From the NCBI GenBank assembly GCA_964342805.1, contig CAYFHQ010000136.1, forward strand, positions 1-8,350: DNA of 8,350 nt, in the 5' to 3' direction. Each line of letters opens with the position of its first letter. Position 1 is the stretch's first letter. This DNA comes from CAYFHQ01 sp964342805. Lineage in GTDB: Bacteria; Bacillota; Clostridia; Peptostreptococcales; Acidaminobacteraceae. Of this stretch, positions 1 to 6,248 are shown piece by piece. Under the pieces are notes generated by a model. That model saw nothing but the letters and a program-made list of their open reading frames with translations. It was not told where the DNA came from and searched no databases. The position numbers and the translations under genes were made by a program.

Positions 1-30
1 GTTATGATCAATAGGAATGAGGACAAATGA
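1..30 (+). CDS. 3' end of an upstream gene (partial, tentative)
   Basis: Only one of the three plus-strand frames is open from the window edge to the next gene. It runs in frame 1 and stops at TGA 28-30, giving an ATGA overlap with the start of the M28 peptidase at 27. A 4-base stop/start overlap is typical of translationally coupled operon genes. Nine residues are far too few to identify a product, and the open frame could be chance. Confidence 0.3.
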   Translation, partial: VMINRNEDK

Positions 31-1202
31 CAAAAGCACTTCGAGACCAGGTAGATAAACAACGGATTTTCCGTACTGTGATGGACTTGGAAGGTCCCAA
101 ACATCCACTGGATAATCCTGTCGAACTGAACGAAGCAGCACTTTATATAGAAAAAGAAATGAAGGCCATTGGTCTAAAAACAGAAATCCAAGAATTCTTC
201 ATCGAAGGGTTTGAAGAGCCTTTTAAAAATGTTGTGGGCTACCTAGGGGACCTTACCAGACCGGCCATTGTTCTTGGTTCCCATTATGACACGGTTCGCA
301 ATTCACCAGGAGCCAACGACAATGCTTCTGCTGTGGCGGTTTCCCTGGAGGTGGCGAGGGTTCTTTCGACCTTGGACAGCCCACCGCCATTGATTGTTGC
401 AGCCTTCACCTTGGAAGAAGGCCATCCAGGCATGATGAGGGACTTGGAAGATCGTCATATGTCCAGTGGCATATTGGACCCCAAAAAACGACTGACAAGT
501 CCAGAACTCCTAGGATTTCGCAAGGACATTCGTAGGTGGAGAAATGCCAATCAGTCGGTTCGGCCCCTGGAAGCCTACAGGGCCATGCGGAGTGAATGGA
601 CGTCTCTTAGTCCACTGAAGGTGGCTTACTTGGACAATGTAATAGCGGTCTATGAGCAATATGTGGCAAAGAATCCACTGTTCAATGCCATATTTACGGC
701 TGGGAGCATGGCCTTTGTAGAGAATTTGAAGGACACACAAACAACCATTGAGGGTCTGATAAACTTAGACTGCATTGGCTGGCACAGTGAGGAAAGAAAC
801 TCACAGAAGAAGCTTCCCTTGTCGCCAGACATGATTAAGATGGCGACCACCCACCGGGTAGACCCAGCTGAGACCATTGGCAATTATGTGGCTGCAATCG
901 GTGATATGAACTCCAATGACCTCTTTAGCCGGTTTATGGACCAGGTAGCTTCACCTGAGATCGACATGCCGACTTTGGGTCTACATATTCCTGCAGACTA
1001 TAAGAACATTTTGCATATGGCCCCCGACGTTCTGCGGTCGGACCATAGCCCTTTTTGGATGGAGAACATTCCAGGTATTTTCATTACCGATATGGCGAAT
1101 TTCCGTTCAGACTATTATCATACGGGTGCAGACACCTATGACAATATGAACTTTGACGCCTTGGTCAAGGTAACCCAGGCTATCATAGCCATGCTGGTAT
1201 AG
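27..1202 (+). CDS. M28-family zinc metallopeptidase (aminopeptidase-like)
   Basis: Predicted cytoplasmic di-zinc peptidase of 391 residues with no signal peptide. The M28 metal-site motifs appear in order: SHYDTV with H86, GANDNAS with the bridging D98, LEEG with the catalytic/metal E130-E131, INLDCIG with D248, and YYHTGADT with H365. These residues would bind two zinc ions and activate water for removal of N-terminal residues; the substrate cannot be told from sequence. Usual M28 enzymes follow the EE pair almost directly with a G-x-G-S-x-x-F-V segment. Here the matching segment (AGSMAFVENL, 225-234) comes about 90 residues later, so residues 132-224 form a charged, Arg-rich insertion. The start is ATG 27, with GAGGA close in front and an ATGA overlap with the preceding frame. 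A shared terminator follows. The family call is firm; the specific activity is not. Confidence 0.88.
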   Translation: MTKALRDQVDKQRIFRTVMDLEGPKHPLDNPVELNEAALYIEKEMKAIGLKTEIQEFFIEGFEEPFKNVVGYLGDLTRPAIVLGSHYDTVRNSPGANDNASAVAVSLEVARVLSTLDSPPPLIVAAFTLEEGHPGMMRDLEDRHMSSGILDPKKRLTSPELLGFRKDIRRWRNANQSVRPLEAYRAMRSEWTSLSPLKVAYLDNVIAVYEQYVAKNPLFNAIFTAGSMAFVENLKDTQTTIEGLINLDCIGWHSEERNSQKKLPLSPDMIKMATTHRVDPAETIGNYVAAIGDMNSNDLFSRFMDQVASPEIDMPTLGLHIPADYKNILHMAPDVLRSDHSPFWMENIPGIFITDMANFRSDYYHTGADTYDNMNFDALVKVTQAIIAMLV

Positions 1203-1240
1203 GTATTAACTTGTCTAATAAAAGAATCCATTAATGATTG

Positions 1241-1280
1241 AAGCACCTTAGAGTTCAAAAAACTCTAAGGTGCTTTTGTT
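1241..1280 (+). terminator. Rho-independent terminator between convergent genes
   Basis: A perfect 15-bp stem is formed by 1241-1255 (AAGCACCTTAGAGTT) and 1261-1275, with the 5-base loop CAAAA, followed by TTTGTT. It lies just after the M28 peptidase stop and touches the stop of the convergent marR-type gene. It ends the plus-strand transcript and may also serve the minus strand, although the T-tract on that side is weak (TTCAATCATT). Confidence 0.88.
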
Positions 1281-1800
1281 ATGTTCGGATCTGTTCTTCA
1301 ATAGGAGCTTTCGAAGTGGCCAGGTAGTCGTCTAAAAACCTTGCAATGACCGCCTGTTCAGCTTCTGAATACTTCCCGACAAAGGCTTCCATTTGTGCCT
1401 CAAAGTGATCGTGGAGTTGTCGGTGAACGGTGGCCAGTCGTTGACCCAAGGGGCTGGCCTTATACAGTTTTTCCTTTTTATTGTTGGGAAGGGTCTCCAT
1501 GGTGACCAAGTCCAGGTGTATGAGCTTCTTGGCTACTTTTGATACGGTTCCTTTTGGTATGGTTGTTGTCAGGGATATATGAGCACAATTTATGGGTCCT
1601 GATTGGTCTATACATTCTAGGATGTGCAACATGTGGATGGTCATTTTGGGCAGGGTGGCCTTAACGGCCTGGTCCTTTGCTTTTGCTAACATCCATTTCA
1701 TTTCGTCATCATAGCTGACAGACCCGTGGGAGAGCTGGTTGGCCAGATTTTTCATGCCCTGAATGATTTGATGTGTATTACTGAAGATCTTGTTTTCCAT
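1279..1800 (-). CDS. MarR-family transcriptional regulator
   Basis: A 173-residue winged helix-turn-helix protein, slightly longer than the 140-150 residues common in MarR proteins because of an N-terminal extension. Residues 52-95 form the helix-turn-helix region, with a recognition helix around IPKGTVSKVAKKLIHLDLV (81-99). Residues 101-119 form the beta wing (METLPNNKKEKLYKASPLG), and the C-terminal helices from 121 should make the dimer interface. The start is ATG at 1800, preceded by AAAGGGGG on the minus strand. It is divergent from the membrane flavoredoxin gene. Two matching inverted repeats in the shared region, one over its own likely -35 and one at the neighbour's start site, point to autorepression and repression of the neighbour. 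Function as a repressor is inferred from MarR family behaviour; the ligand or signal is unknown. Confidence 0.88.
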   Translation of the reverse strand: MENKIFSNTHQIIQGMKNLANQLSHGSVSYDDEMKWMLAKAKDQAVKATLPKMTIHMLHILECIDQSGPINCAHISLTTTIPKGTVSKVAKKLIHLDLVTMETLPNNKKEKLYKASPLGQRLATVHRQLHDHFEAQMEAFVGKYSEAEQAVIARFLDDYLATSKAPIEEQIRT

Positions 1801-1821
1801 GGTGCCCCCTTTACTAAACCC

Positions 1822-1850
1822 AGTATAGCATGTTCACCGATATAAATATA
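1822..1850 (-). promoter_or_regulatory. Promoter of the marR-type gene (extended -10)
   Basis: On the minus strand TGCTATACT (1830-1822) is a TG-extended -10 box with 5 of 6 matches to TATAAT. It lies about 20 bases upstream of the marR start. The expected -35 position (1850-1845, TATATT) is poor, which fits an extended -10 promoter. The left operator overlaps this -35 region. Confidence 0.55.
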
Positions 1851-1866
1851 GTTTCCTAGAAACAAT
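1848..1866. promoter_or_regulatory. Operator 1, GTTTC-N3-GAAAC inverted repeat
   Basis: GTTTCCTAGAAAC at 1851-1863 is a perfect 5-bp inverted repeat around CTA. It extends to arms of 8 bases with 7 of 8 paired (ATAGTTTC and GAAACAAT). It lies immediately upstream of the -35 box of the plus-strand gene and over the -35 region of the marR-type gene. The same motif recurs at 1898-1910. The binding protein is inferred to be the adjacent MarR regulator. Confidence 0.68.
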
Positions 1867-1867
1867 G

Positions 1868-1896
1868 TTGACAAGGAGGTTGTTTTCGCATAATAT
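1868..1896 (+). promoter_or_regulatory. Sigma-A promoter of the ferredoxin/FMN gene
   Basis: A consensus -35 TTGACA (1868-1873) lies 17 bases from TAATAT (1891-1896). CATAAT at 1889-1894, with a 15-base spacer, is an alternative -10. Transcription should begin near 1902, inside operator 2. This excludes the upstream GTG at 1903 as a practical start codon. The AGGAGG at 1874-1879 lies between the two boxes and so is not a working RBS for this transcript. Confidence 0.66.
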
Positions 1897-1913
1897 TGTT
1901 TCGTGGAAACATT
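1895..1913. promoter_or_regulatory. Operator 2, GTTTC-N3-GAAAC inverted repeat
   Basis: GTTTCGTGGAAAC at 1898-1910 repeats the architecture of operator 1 with a GTG centre, and its 8-base arms match at 7 of 8 positions. It covers the end of the -10 box and the predicted transcription start of the ferredoxin/FMN gene, the classical position for repression. The centres of the two operators are 47 bp apart. Confidence 0.68.
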
Positions 1914-1935
1914 ATCGAATTTTGAGGAGAAGAAG

Positions 1936-2946
1936 ATGAAAATACGTCACGTCGTTCAAGGGGCATTTTTAGGTTTGTTTGTTTTGTTGGGGACAAGCCG
2001 CATCGAAATTATGGCCAATATGGTTTTAGTCATCACCCTATTGGCAGGGGCAGTTTACTGTGGTTGGGTCTGTCCCATGGGTTTTCTGCAGGAAATGATG
2101 GCCAAGGTCAGTGGAGTCCTGGGATTTAAGAGGGTGGTGGTACCCAAAGAGGTGCATAAGTTAGTTCGCAACTTAAGGTATGTCTTTTATGCCATGTCGG
2201 TGGTCAGTGTGGGTGGGATTTTCATGCGGTTTATGAGTGTTGAGCCTTACGGCAGCCTGACCCTCCTGATCAGCGGGAGGGGGATCAGTATGGCGGCCCT
2301 CATGTTCCTGTGTCTGTTTTTATTGACCAGTTTGTTTATTCCCAGGTTCTTTTGCAAGTATGTCTGCGTCCAGGGGGCTAGATACTCCTTGCTTTCTTTT
2401 GGTCGCGTCCTTGCCATTGAAAGAAAGGACACCTGTGTCAATTGCAAGCTATGTGAAAAGGCTTGTCCAGTGGATATTGAAATCACAGCGGTGGACCGGG
2501 TAGAGGACATGGCCTGTATTCGGTGTCGGGAATGCAAAAATGCTTGCCCCGTGGAGGGGACATTGACTTTGGAGCGTCGTCTGAAGCCGACTCGTTTATT
2601 CCTGCCCCTCCTGGTCTTGATCCTTATGTTTCACCCGGGTCTACAGGCTGCAGCGGCTGTGGCAGACTATGACATGGACAAGCGCCCCCCTGGGGCTGAA
2701 ATCCTGACGGGTGAGGGACAGGGCTACCAGAGTCAGATTGTGGTGGACGTTGCAGTCATGGGCCATGAGATCATTGGGATTGCTGTGACAGACCATGGAG
2801 ACACCCTCCGCTATATGAACCGGGCAAGGGCTGTGCTGGGTCAGATCGTAGAAATCCAGCGGACGGACGTGGATGTGGTTTCAGGAGCTACCCTGAGTTC
2901 TCAAGGTTTAATCGAAGCAGTTGAAGACGCCCTGAGCGGCAGGTAA
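1936..2946 (+). CDS. Membrane 4Fe-4S / FMN-binding protein, NapH/NosR-like
   Basis: A 336-residue integral membrane redox protein. Hydrophobic segments lie at about 6-20, 26-41, 82-100, 117-137 and 221-240. The first CxxxCP motif (C42, C46, P47) is intact; the second (C140, C144) has Val in place of Pro. A ferredoxin-type domain at 160-212 has two 4Fe-4S sets: C167, C170, C173, C177 and C194, C197, C200, C204. The C-terminal part (262-336) is a compact FMN_bind domain with SGATLSS at 316-322. T319 matches the Thr that ApbE-type flavin transferases modify. The predicted topology puts the FeS domain inside and the FMN domain outside, joined by the last membrane helix, so it could carry electrons outward across the membrane. 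NosR has the FMN domain at the N-terminus, so the order here is reversed. ATG 1936 is chosen over GTG 1903 because GAGGAG lies 6 bases before it. No apbE gene is in the window; donor and acceptor are unknown. Confidence 0.82.
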   Translation: MKIRHVVQGAFLGLFVLLGTSRIEIMANMVLVITLLAGAVYCGWVCPMGFLQEMMAKVSGVLGFKRVVVPKEVHKLVRNLRYVFYAMSVVSVGGIFMRFMSVEPYGSLTLLISGRGISMAALMFLCLFLLTSLFIPRFFCKYVCVQGARYSLLSFGRVLAIERKDTCVNCKLCEKACPVDIEITAVDRVEDMACIRCRECKNACPVEGTLTLERRLKPTRLFLPLLVLILMFHPGLQAAAAVADYDMDKRPPGAEILTGEGQGYQSQIVVDVAVMGHEIIGIAVTDHGDTLRYMNRARAVLGQIVEIQRTDVDVVSGATLSSQGLIEAVEDALSGR

Positions 2947-2966
2947 TCTCTCTGATTTTGGTCAAT

Positions 2967-2985
2967 AGTAAACAAGAGTAAACAA
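2967..2985 (+). repeat. Tandem 9-mer AGTAAACAA upstream of the MCP promoter
   Basis: AGTAAACAA occurs at 2967-2975 and again at 2977-2985, a period of 10 bp or one helical turn, ending 5 bases before the proposed -35 box. This phasing is what an activator binding side by side would use, but AT-rich sequence can produce such repeats by chance. Confidence 0.4.
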
Positions 2986-2990
2986 ACATA

Positions 2991-3019
2991 TTGTGATTTC
3001 GTAATATATTTGGTAAAAT
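2991..3019 (+). promoter_or_regulatory. Promoter of the chemoreceptor gene
   Basis: TTGTGA (2991-2996) is followed after 17 bases by TAAAAT (3014-3019), which has a TGG extension at 3011-3013. The -35 matches 4 of 6 and the -10 matches 5 of 6. The predicted start near 3026 leaves a leader of about 75 bases, in which I see no known riboswitch. No sigma-28-type flagellar promoter (TAAA-N15-GCCGATAA) is visible. Confidence 0.55.
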
Positions 3020-3099
3020 AGTCCCGGCTAACTAATACTTTTTGCGTATGTTTTATATCTTTGCACATATAAGAAGAAATGCGCAGGAACGGGGAGAAT

Positions 3100-4284
3100 A
3101 TGTTTAAACTAAAGCAAGTGGATGCACTGAAGATGGTCTTGCCCATTTTGAAGGACATCATCCAGGAGGACATCATGGTGTCGATTACGGACACCAAAAA
3201 GTTCATTGGTTACTGGCCAGGGGATAAAATGTCAGTACCACTGAATCCGGGTGATCCCATTCCAGATGAAGACCCCTTGCGGATGACCATTGATAAGAAG
3301 GAAATCATGAAGATGGTCGTACCCAAGGAAGTTTACGGCATGCCTTTTAAGGCGGTAACCTATCCCATTATGGACAAGAAGGGGACGTGCATTGGTGCGG
3401 TAGGGTTTGCCCAGAGTCTAGAGCGGGAGTTCCTGACCAAGGACATGATCACGGGGATTGTCCAGCAGATGGAAGAGACCGTTGAAAAAATCGGTGGGAT
3501 TACAACCAATGCCAATGATATTGCAGAAAAGGCGTCCAACAACTTGGCGTCCGTGCAGGAGACTGCTTCTGGACTACAGGAAATTGCAGACTTTTCTAAG
3601 GATATGCGATCGGTAACAACAGAGGCGAGTAAGCTGTCCCAAACCATTCAAGGGGAAACCAATGACGGTATGAAGGCTGTGGAAAACATGGTGTCTGCTG
3701 TTGAAAATATTTCCGAGCAGTTGACAGCCGCAACAGCTAAGTTTGAGCAATTGCAGGAGTCCATGCAGTCCGTTGAGAACATGGTGGAGCTGATCAAGTC
3801 CATTTCTGAACAGACCAACCTCCTAGCCCTGAATGCCTCCATTGAGGCCGCGCGAGCAGGTGAACACGGCCGTGGCTTTGCAGTCGTTGCAGACGAAGTG
3901 GGCAAGCTGGCCAACCAGTCCAATGAGGCGTCAGTGGAGATTACCGACCGGGTGTCCAGTATTAAAGGGGACATTATGGACGTGATTAAGTCCGTTTCCC
4001 TGGTAGACCAGGCAGTAACAGCTGGCCGTGAGAATGCCAAGGAAACCGAGGTGAACTTCGTCAACATTCAGGACCACATTGGATCCATGATGGAGTCTAT
4101 CACCAAGGTAGACAGCTATTCTGAGAGCCTCAGCAAGATGACCCAGAATATCTTCTCCAACACCGACGAACTGGCCAAGGACGTTGAGATCACAGCTGAA
4201 AGTGCTTCGGTTATTAATGACCTGGTACAGGACCATACGGCTGCCCTACATAGCTTTGAGGAGGAACTTAAGGTTTTCCGCTGA
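3100..4284 (+). CDS. Soluble methyl-accepting chemotaxis protein
   Basis: A 394-residue chemoreceptor with no membrane segment. Residues 1-112 form a small PAS/Cache-like sensor (SITDTKKFIGYWPGDK at 28-43, then PKEVYGMPFKAVTYPI at 75-90). A coiled-coil signalling domain fills 115-394. The conserved hairpin tip that contacts CheA and CheW is intact at about 235-281, including SEQTNLLALNASIEAARAGE and GRGFAVVADEVGKLA. It should sense a cytoplasmic ligand or redox cue and control CheA activity. ATG 3100 is preferred to the in-frame ATG 3079: GGGGAG lies just before 3100, the site before 3079 is weak, and the sensor-like sequence begins directly after 3100. The nearest upstream gene is a redox membrane protein, which may or may not be functionally related. 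The family is certain; the stimulus is unknown. Confidence 0.92.
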   Translation: MFKLKQVDALKMVLPILKDIIQEDIMVSITDTKKFIGYWPGDKMSVPLNPGDPIPDEDPLRMTIDKKEIMKMVVPKEVYGMPFKAVTYPIMDKKGTCIGAVGFAQSLEREFLTKDMITGIVQQMEETVEKIGGITTNANDIAEKASNNLASVQETASGLQEIADFSKDMRSVTTEASKLSQTIQGETNDGMKAVENMVSAVENISEQLTAATAKFEQLQESMQSVENMVELIKSISEQTNLLALNASIEAARAGEHGRGFAVVADEVGKLANQSNEASVEITDRVSSIKGDIMDVIKSVSLVDQAVTAGRENAKETEVNFVNIQDHIGSMMESITKVDSYSESLSKMTQNIFSNTDELAKDVEITAESASVINDLVQDHTAALHSFEEELKVFR

Positions 4285-4318
4285 GAAGATTGTTGGATAA
4301 GTGAATAGATTGTTTTTT

Positions 4319-4351
4319 AGCCCTGCTTGCTTTGGTGAGTGGGGCTTTTTT
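4319..4351 (+). terminator. Rho-independent terminator after the chemoreceptor gene
   Basis: AGCCCTGCTTGC (4319-4330) pairs over all 12 positions, with several G-T wobbles, with GTGAGTGGGGCT (4335-4346) around a TTTG loop, and the stem runs into TTTTTT. A T-run just before the stem (4312-4317) could give some termination in the other direction. Confidence 0.85.
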
Positions 4352-4359
4352 GGTGGTCA

Positions 4360-4389
4360 TTGGAAGCATATGCAAGAAAATGATAAAAT
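4360..4389 (+). promoter_or_regulatory. Promoter of the reductase/phosphotransferase operon
   Basis: TTGGAA (4360-4365) lies 18 bases from TAAAAT (4384-4389). TGA at 4381-4383 supplies a TG extension, much like the box before the chemoreceptor gene. It sits right after the terminator and about 30 bases before the reductase start. Confidence 0.5.
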
Positions 4390-4417
4390 GCCAGTAATAG
4401 ATTAAAGAGGCCAAACC

Positions 4418-5259
4418 ATGACCAAAATACTCATTCTCGGAGAAAGCGGCTTTATCGGGTCAGCCATGAGCCGGCGGTTACAGAAAATCAAGGTCAACAA
4501 GCCTATGGGACCTACCACTCAAAAGTACTTGAACAAGACGGTGTAGAACGTTTTCAGCTAAACGTCGACCAGGTCGATGACTTCCTGGGCCAAGTCGATG
4601 CGATCCAGCCAGACGTGATTATCTCCACCATGCGTGGCGATTTTGACAAACAGCTGGACCTCCACAAAAAGCTTTGTCTTCAGGTCAAGGCCAGTCGACC
4701 CTACTTCTTTTATATTTCAACGGCCAACGTCTTTGATCAGGACATGTCGGTTGCCCATACGGAGTCCGATGCGCCCTCTGCGGCCAGCGAATACGGGAAA
4801 TTCAAAATGGCCTGTGAGGACTTGGTCAATGACCATCTAGACCATGTTGCCATTGTTCGTCTCCCCATGGTATTCGGCCAATCCTGTCGGCGGGTGAAAG
4901 AGTTGGTTGAAAGCGCATCGAAAGAAGAAGCCTTGCCCATCTTCCCTGGTCTTAAGTTGAATATTACGACCAATGAGATGATTGCCGACAAGATTAACCA
5001 CATGGTTGCTACGAGGCCTACAGGAATTTTCCACTTTGGGACGACTGACCGGGTTCACCATGCAAGCCTGTATAAGGAACTGGTGGACAAGCTGAACATT
5101 GAAGAGGTCAACCTGGTGGAAGAGACAGACTTGGTGGGAGACTTTTCTTTGATTTCAGAGCGTTTGGACGTCTTTCCTGCTGACTTGCAGGTGACGACGG
5201 ACCAGGTGGTGGCCCAGTTGGTGGAGATGAATAGGGAAAGCCATGGTAGAAACAGTTAA
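4418..5259 (+). pseudogene. RmlD-like SDR (sugar-nucleotide reductase type), frameshifted
   Basis: ATG 4418, preceded by AAAGAGG with a 7-base gap, opens a Rossmann start with GESGFIG (G8, G11, G14), but that frame stops at TAG 4544. The rest of the protein continues in the -1 frame, from about 4483 to TAA 5257-5259. Adding one base near 4483 (CAG-AAAA read as CAG-GAAAA) joins them into a 280-residue protein reading RRLQENQGQQAYGTYHS across the joint. The rebuilt protein has an ISTANVF strand (100-106) and the YGKFK form of YxxxK (Y126, K130) of extended NAD(P)-dependent dehydrogenases/epimerases, closest in style to dTDP-4-dehydrorhamnose reductase. Its 3' end overlaps the phosphotransferase gene by 17 bases. 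As written it would make only a 42-residue fragment. The remainder shows no further lesion, so it is either a recent mutation or a sequence error. The exact substrate is unknown. Confidence 0.8.
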
Positions 5260-6175
5260 GACACTTTTTAGACAACATTTCGCTCAAGACCCCTGTGAAA
5301 CCAAACGGTACACCACAGGTCTAGCCAACTATGTCTACCGGGTGACCCTCGGACAAGACCACTATATCCTCCGCTTGTCTGGTAGCAAAAATGAGCAGAA
5401 TAATGAGACCTTCTGGATTGAAGCATTGTCGTCTCTGGACATCCCTATTCCCAAAATCCTTCATAAGGGAGAGGTCGAGGGTAAGTCCTACCTGATCCTC
5501 AATCATATAGAGGGGGAAGACCTTGGACATGTTTATGAGGACATGGACGAGGACCAGAAGCGGGTTTTGGCTGAAAAGATTATTGGGATTCAGGAACAAG
5601 TTTCGTCTCTGCCCCAGGCCAAAGGGTATGGTTTTCTTGCCAGTTATGATGATCCGACCATGAAGAAGTCCTGGAAGGACATTCCCCTGGGGGATTTGAA
5701 CCGGTCCATTGGTTGGATGAAGGAAACCGGCTATTTTCCTCTTGCCAAGGCGGAGGCCGTGATTGAGCTCTTAGATCATTTTGATCCTTACTTTGAGACC
5801 ATTGAACCCAGGGCCTTTCTAGACGACATAACCACCAAAAACGTCCTTGTTCAAGGGGGGAAGCTCAGTGGCATTATTGACCTGGACTGGATGTGTTTTG
5901 GTGACCGTCTTTACTTCATTGCCCTGACCCAAATGTCCCTCCTTCACTCAGACAGGGACCTGGACTATGTTAAGTGGTTAGTGCATTATCAAGGATTGAG
6001 TCCTGAGGAGGAGCGAGTTCTGACCCTCTACACCCTGGTCTTTTGTGTGGTCTTTATGTCGGAGAAGGGCATGGCCTTTAATAAGGACCTGGCCCCTGAG
6101 GTGGGCCAGGGGGAGATTGACCAGTTGAATGCCCTGTATGACCATTTGTACAAGCAGGTTGTTGACAGTTTGTAG
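5243..6175 (+). CDS. APH-fold phosphotransferase (aminoglycoside/choline kinase-like)
   Basis: A 310-residue kinase-like protein. The N-lobe has TGLANYVYRV at 25-34 and YILRL at 41-45. A hinge-like segment, KSYLILNHIEGEDL, spans 81-94. The catalytic loop is LDDITTKNVL (193-202): D195 and N200 occupy the catalytic Asp and metal Asn positions, but the His of the usual HxD signature is Leu193. The metal-binding Asp region is IIDLDW (211-216) with D213 and D215. It would transfer phosphate from a nucleotide to a small hydroxyl compound; these folds cover antibiotic kinases, choline kinases and sugar kinases, so resistance should not be assumed. ATG 5243 follows AGGGAAAG and lies inside the end of the reductase gene, so the two are probably translationally coupled. 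No terminator is visible after it. Confidence 0.82.
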   Translation: MVETVKTLFRQHFAQDPCETKRYTTGLANYVYRVTLGQDHYILRLSGSKNEQNNETFWIEALSSLDIPIPKILHKGEVEGKSYLILNHIEGEDLGHVYEDMDEDQKRVLAEKIIGIQEQVSSLPQAKGYGFLASYDDPTMKKSWKDIPLGDLNRSIGWMKETGYFPLAKAEAVIELLDHFDPYFETIEPRAFLDDITTKNVLVQGGKLSGIIDLDWMCFGDRLYFIALTQMSLLHSDRDLDYVKWLVHYQGLSPEEERVLTLYTLVFCVVFMSEKGMAFNKDLAPEVGQGEIDQLNALYDHLYKQVVDSL

Positions 6176-6194
6176 CCATATTGTCTCTGCTTTG

Positions 6195-6206
6195 TGTCTA
6201 TAGACA
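6195..6206. promoter_or_regulatory. Perfect 12-bp palindrome before the deacetylase promoter
   Basis: TGTCTATAGACA is its own reverse complement and occupies the -35 area relative to the TACAAT box at 6220. TTGTCT at 6181-6186 is a further half-site-like copy. There is no T-run, so it is not a terminator; an operator is plausible. The binding protein is not identifiable. Confidence 0.42.
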
Positions 6207-6216
6207 AGGGGCATGT

Positions 6217-6225
6217 TGGTACAAT
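6217..6225 (+). promoter_or_regulatory. Extended -10 promoter of the deacetylase gene
   Basis: TGGTACAAT has a TG extension and 5 of 6 matches to TATAAT, and lies 23 bases before the chosen start. No good -35 is seen at 16-18 bases (TAGACA at 6201 is only 13 away). Transcription beginning near 6232 would leave out the in-frame ATG 6213. Confidence 0.45.
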
Positions 6226-6248
6226 GGGAAAGATTGAAAGGGGGAGCC

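Noticed and set aside
1903..1935. GTG 1903 as the start of the ferredoxin/FMN gene
   Set aside because: It coincides with the predicted transcription start and lies inside operator 2, with no usable RBS on the transcript. ATG 1936 has GAGGAG at proper spacing and leads straight into the first membrane helix.
2991..3099. A riboswitch (such as c-di-GMP type) in the chemoreceptor leader
   Set aside because: No conserved core of a known class and no strong paired stems were found in this AT-rich leader.
4470..4500. Programmed ribosomal frameshifting in the reductase gene
   Set aside because: A -1 shift is needed, but CAG-AAA-ATC is not a slippery heptamer: the Lys tRNA would move from AAA to GAA. 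No downstream stem or pseudoknot stands out.
4615..5259. A separate, shorter 214-residue protein starting at 4615
   Set aside because: It would begin at an ATT codon without an RBS in the middle of a Rossmann strand; upstream sequence in the same frame is clearly homologous to the missing part of the enzyme.
5243..6175. Calling the phosphotransferase an aminoglycoside resistance gene
   Set aside because: The fold is shared with many metabolic kinases, the catalytic loop is atypical, and nothing around it suggests a resistance cassette.
6181..6207. A terminator after the phosphotransferase gene
   Set aside because: TTGTCT and AGACAA can pair, but the stem is short, the loop long, and no T-run follows.
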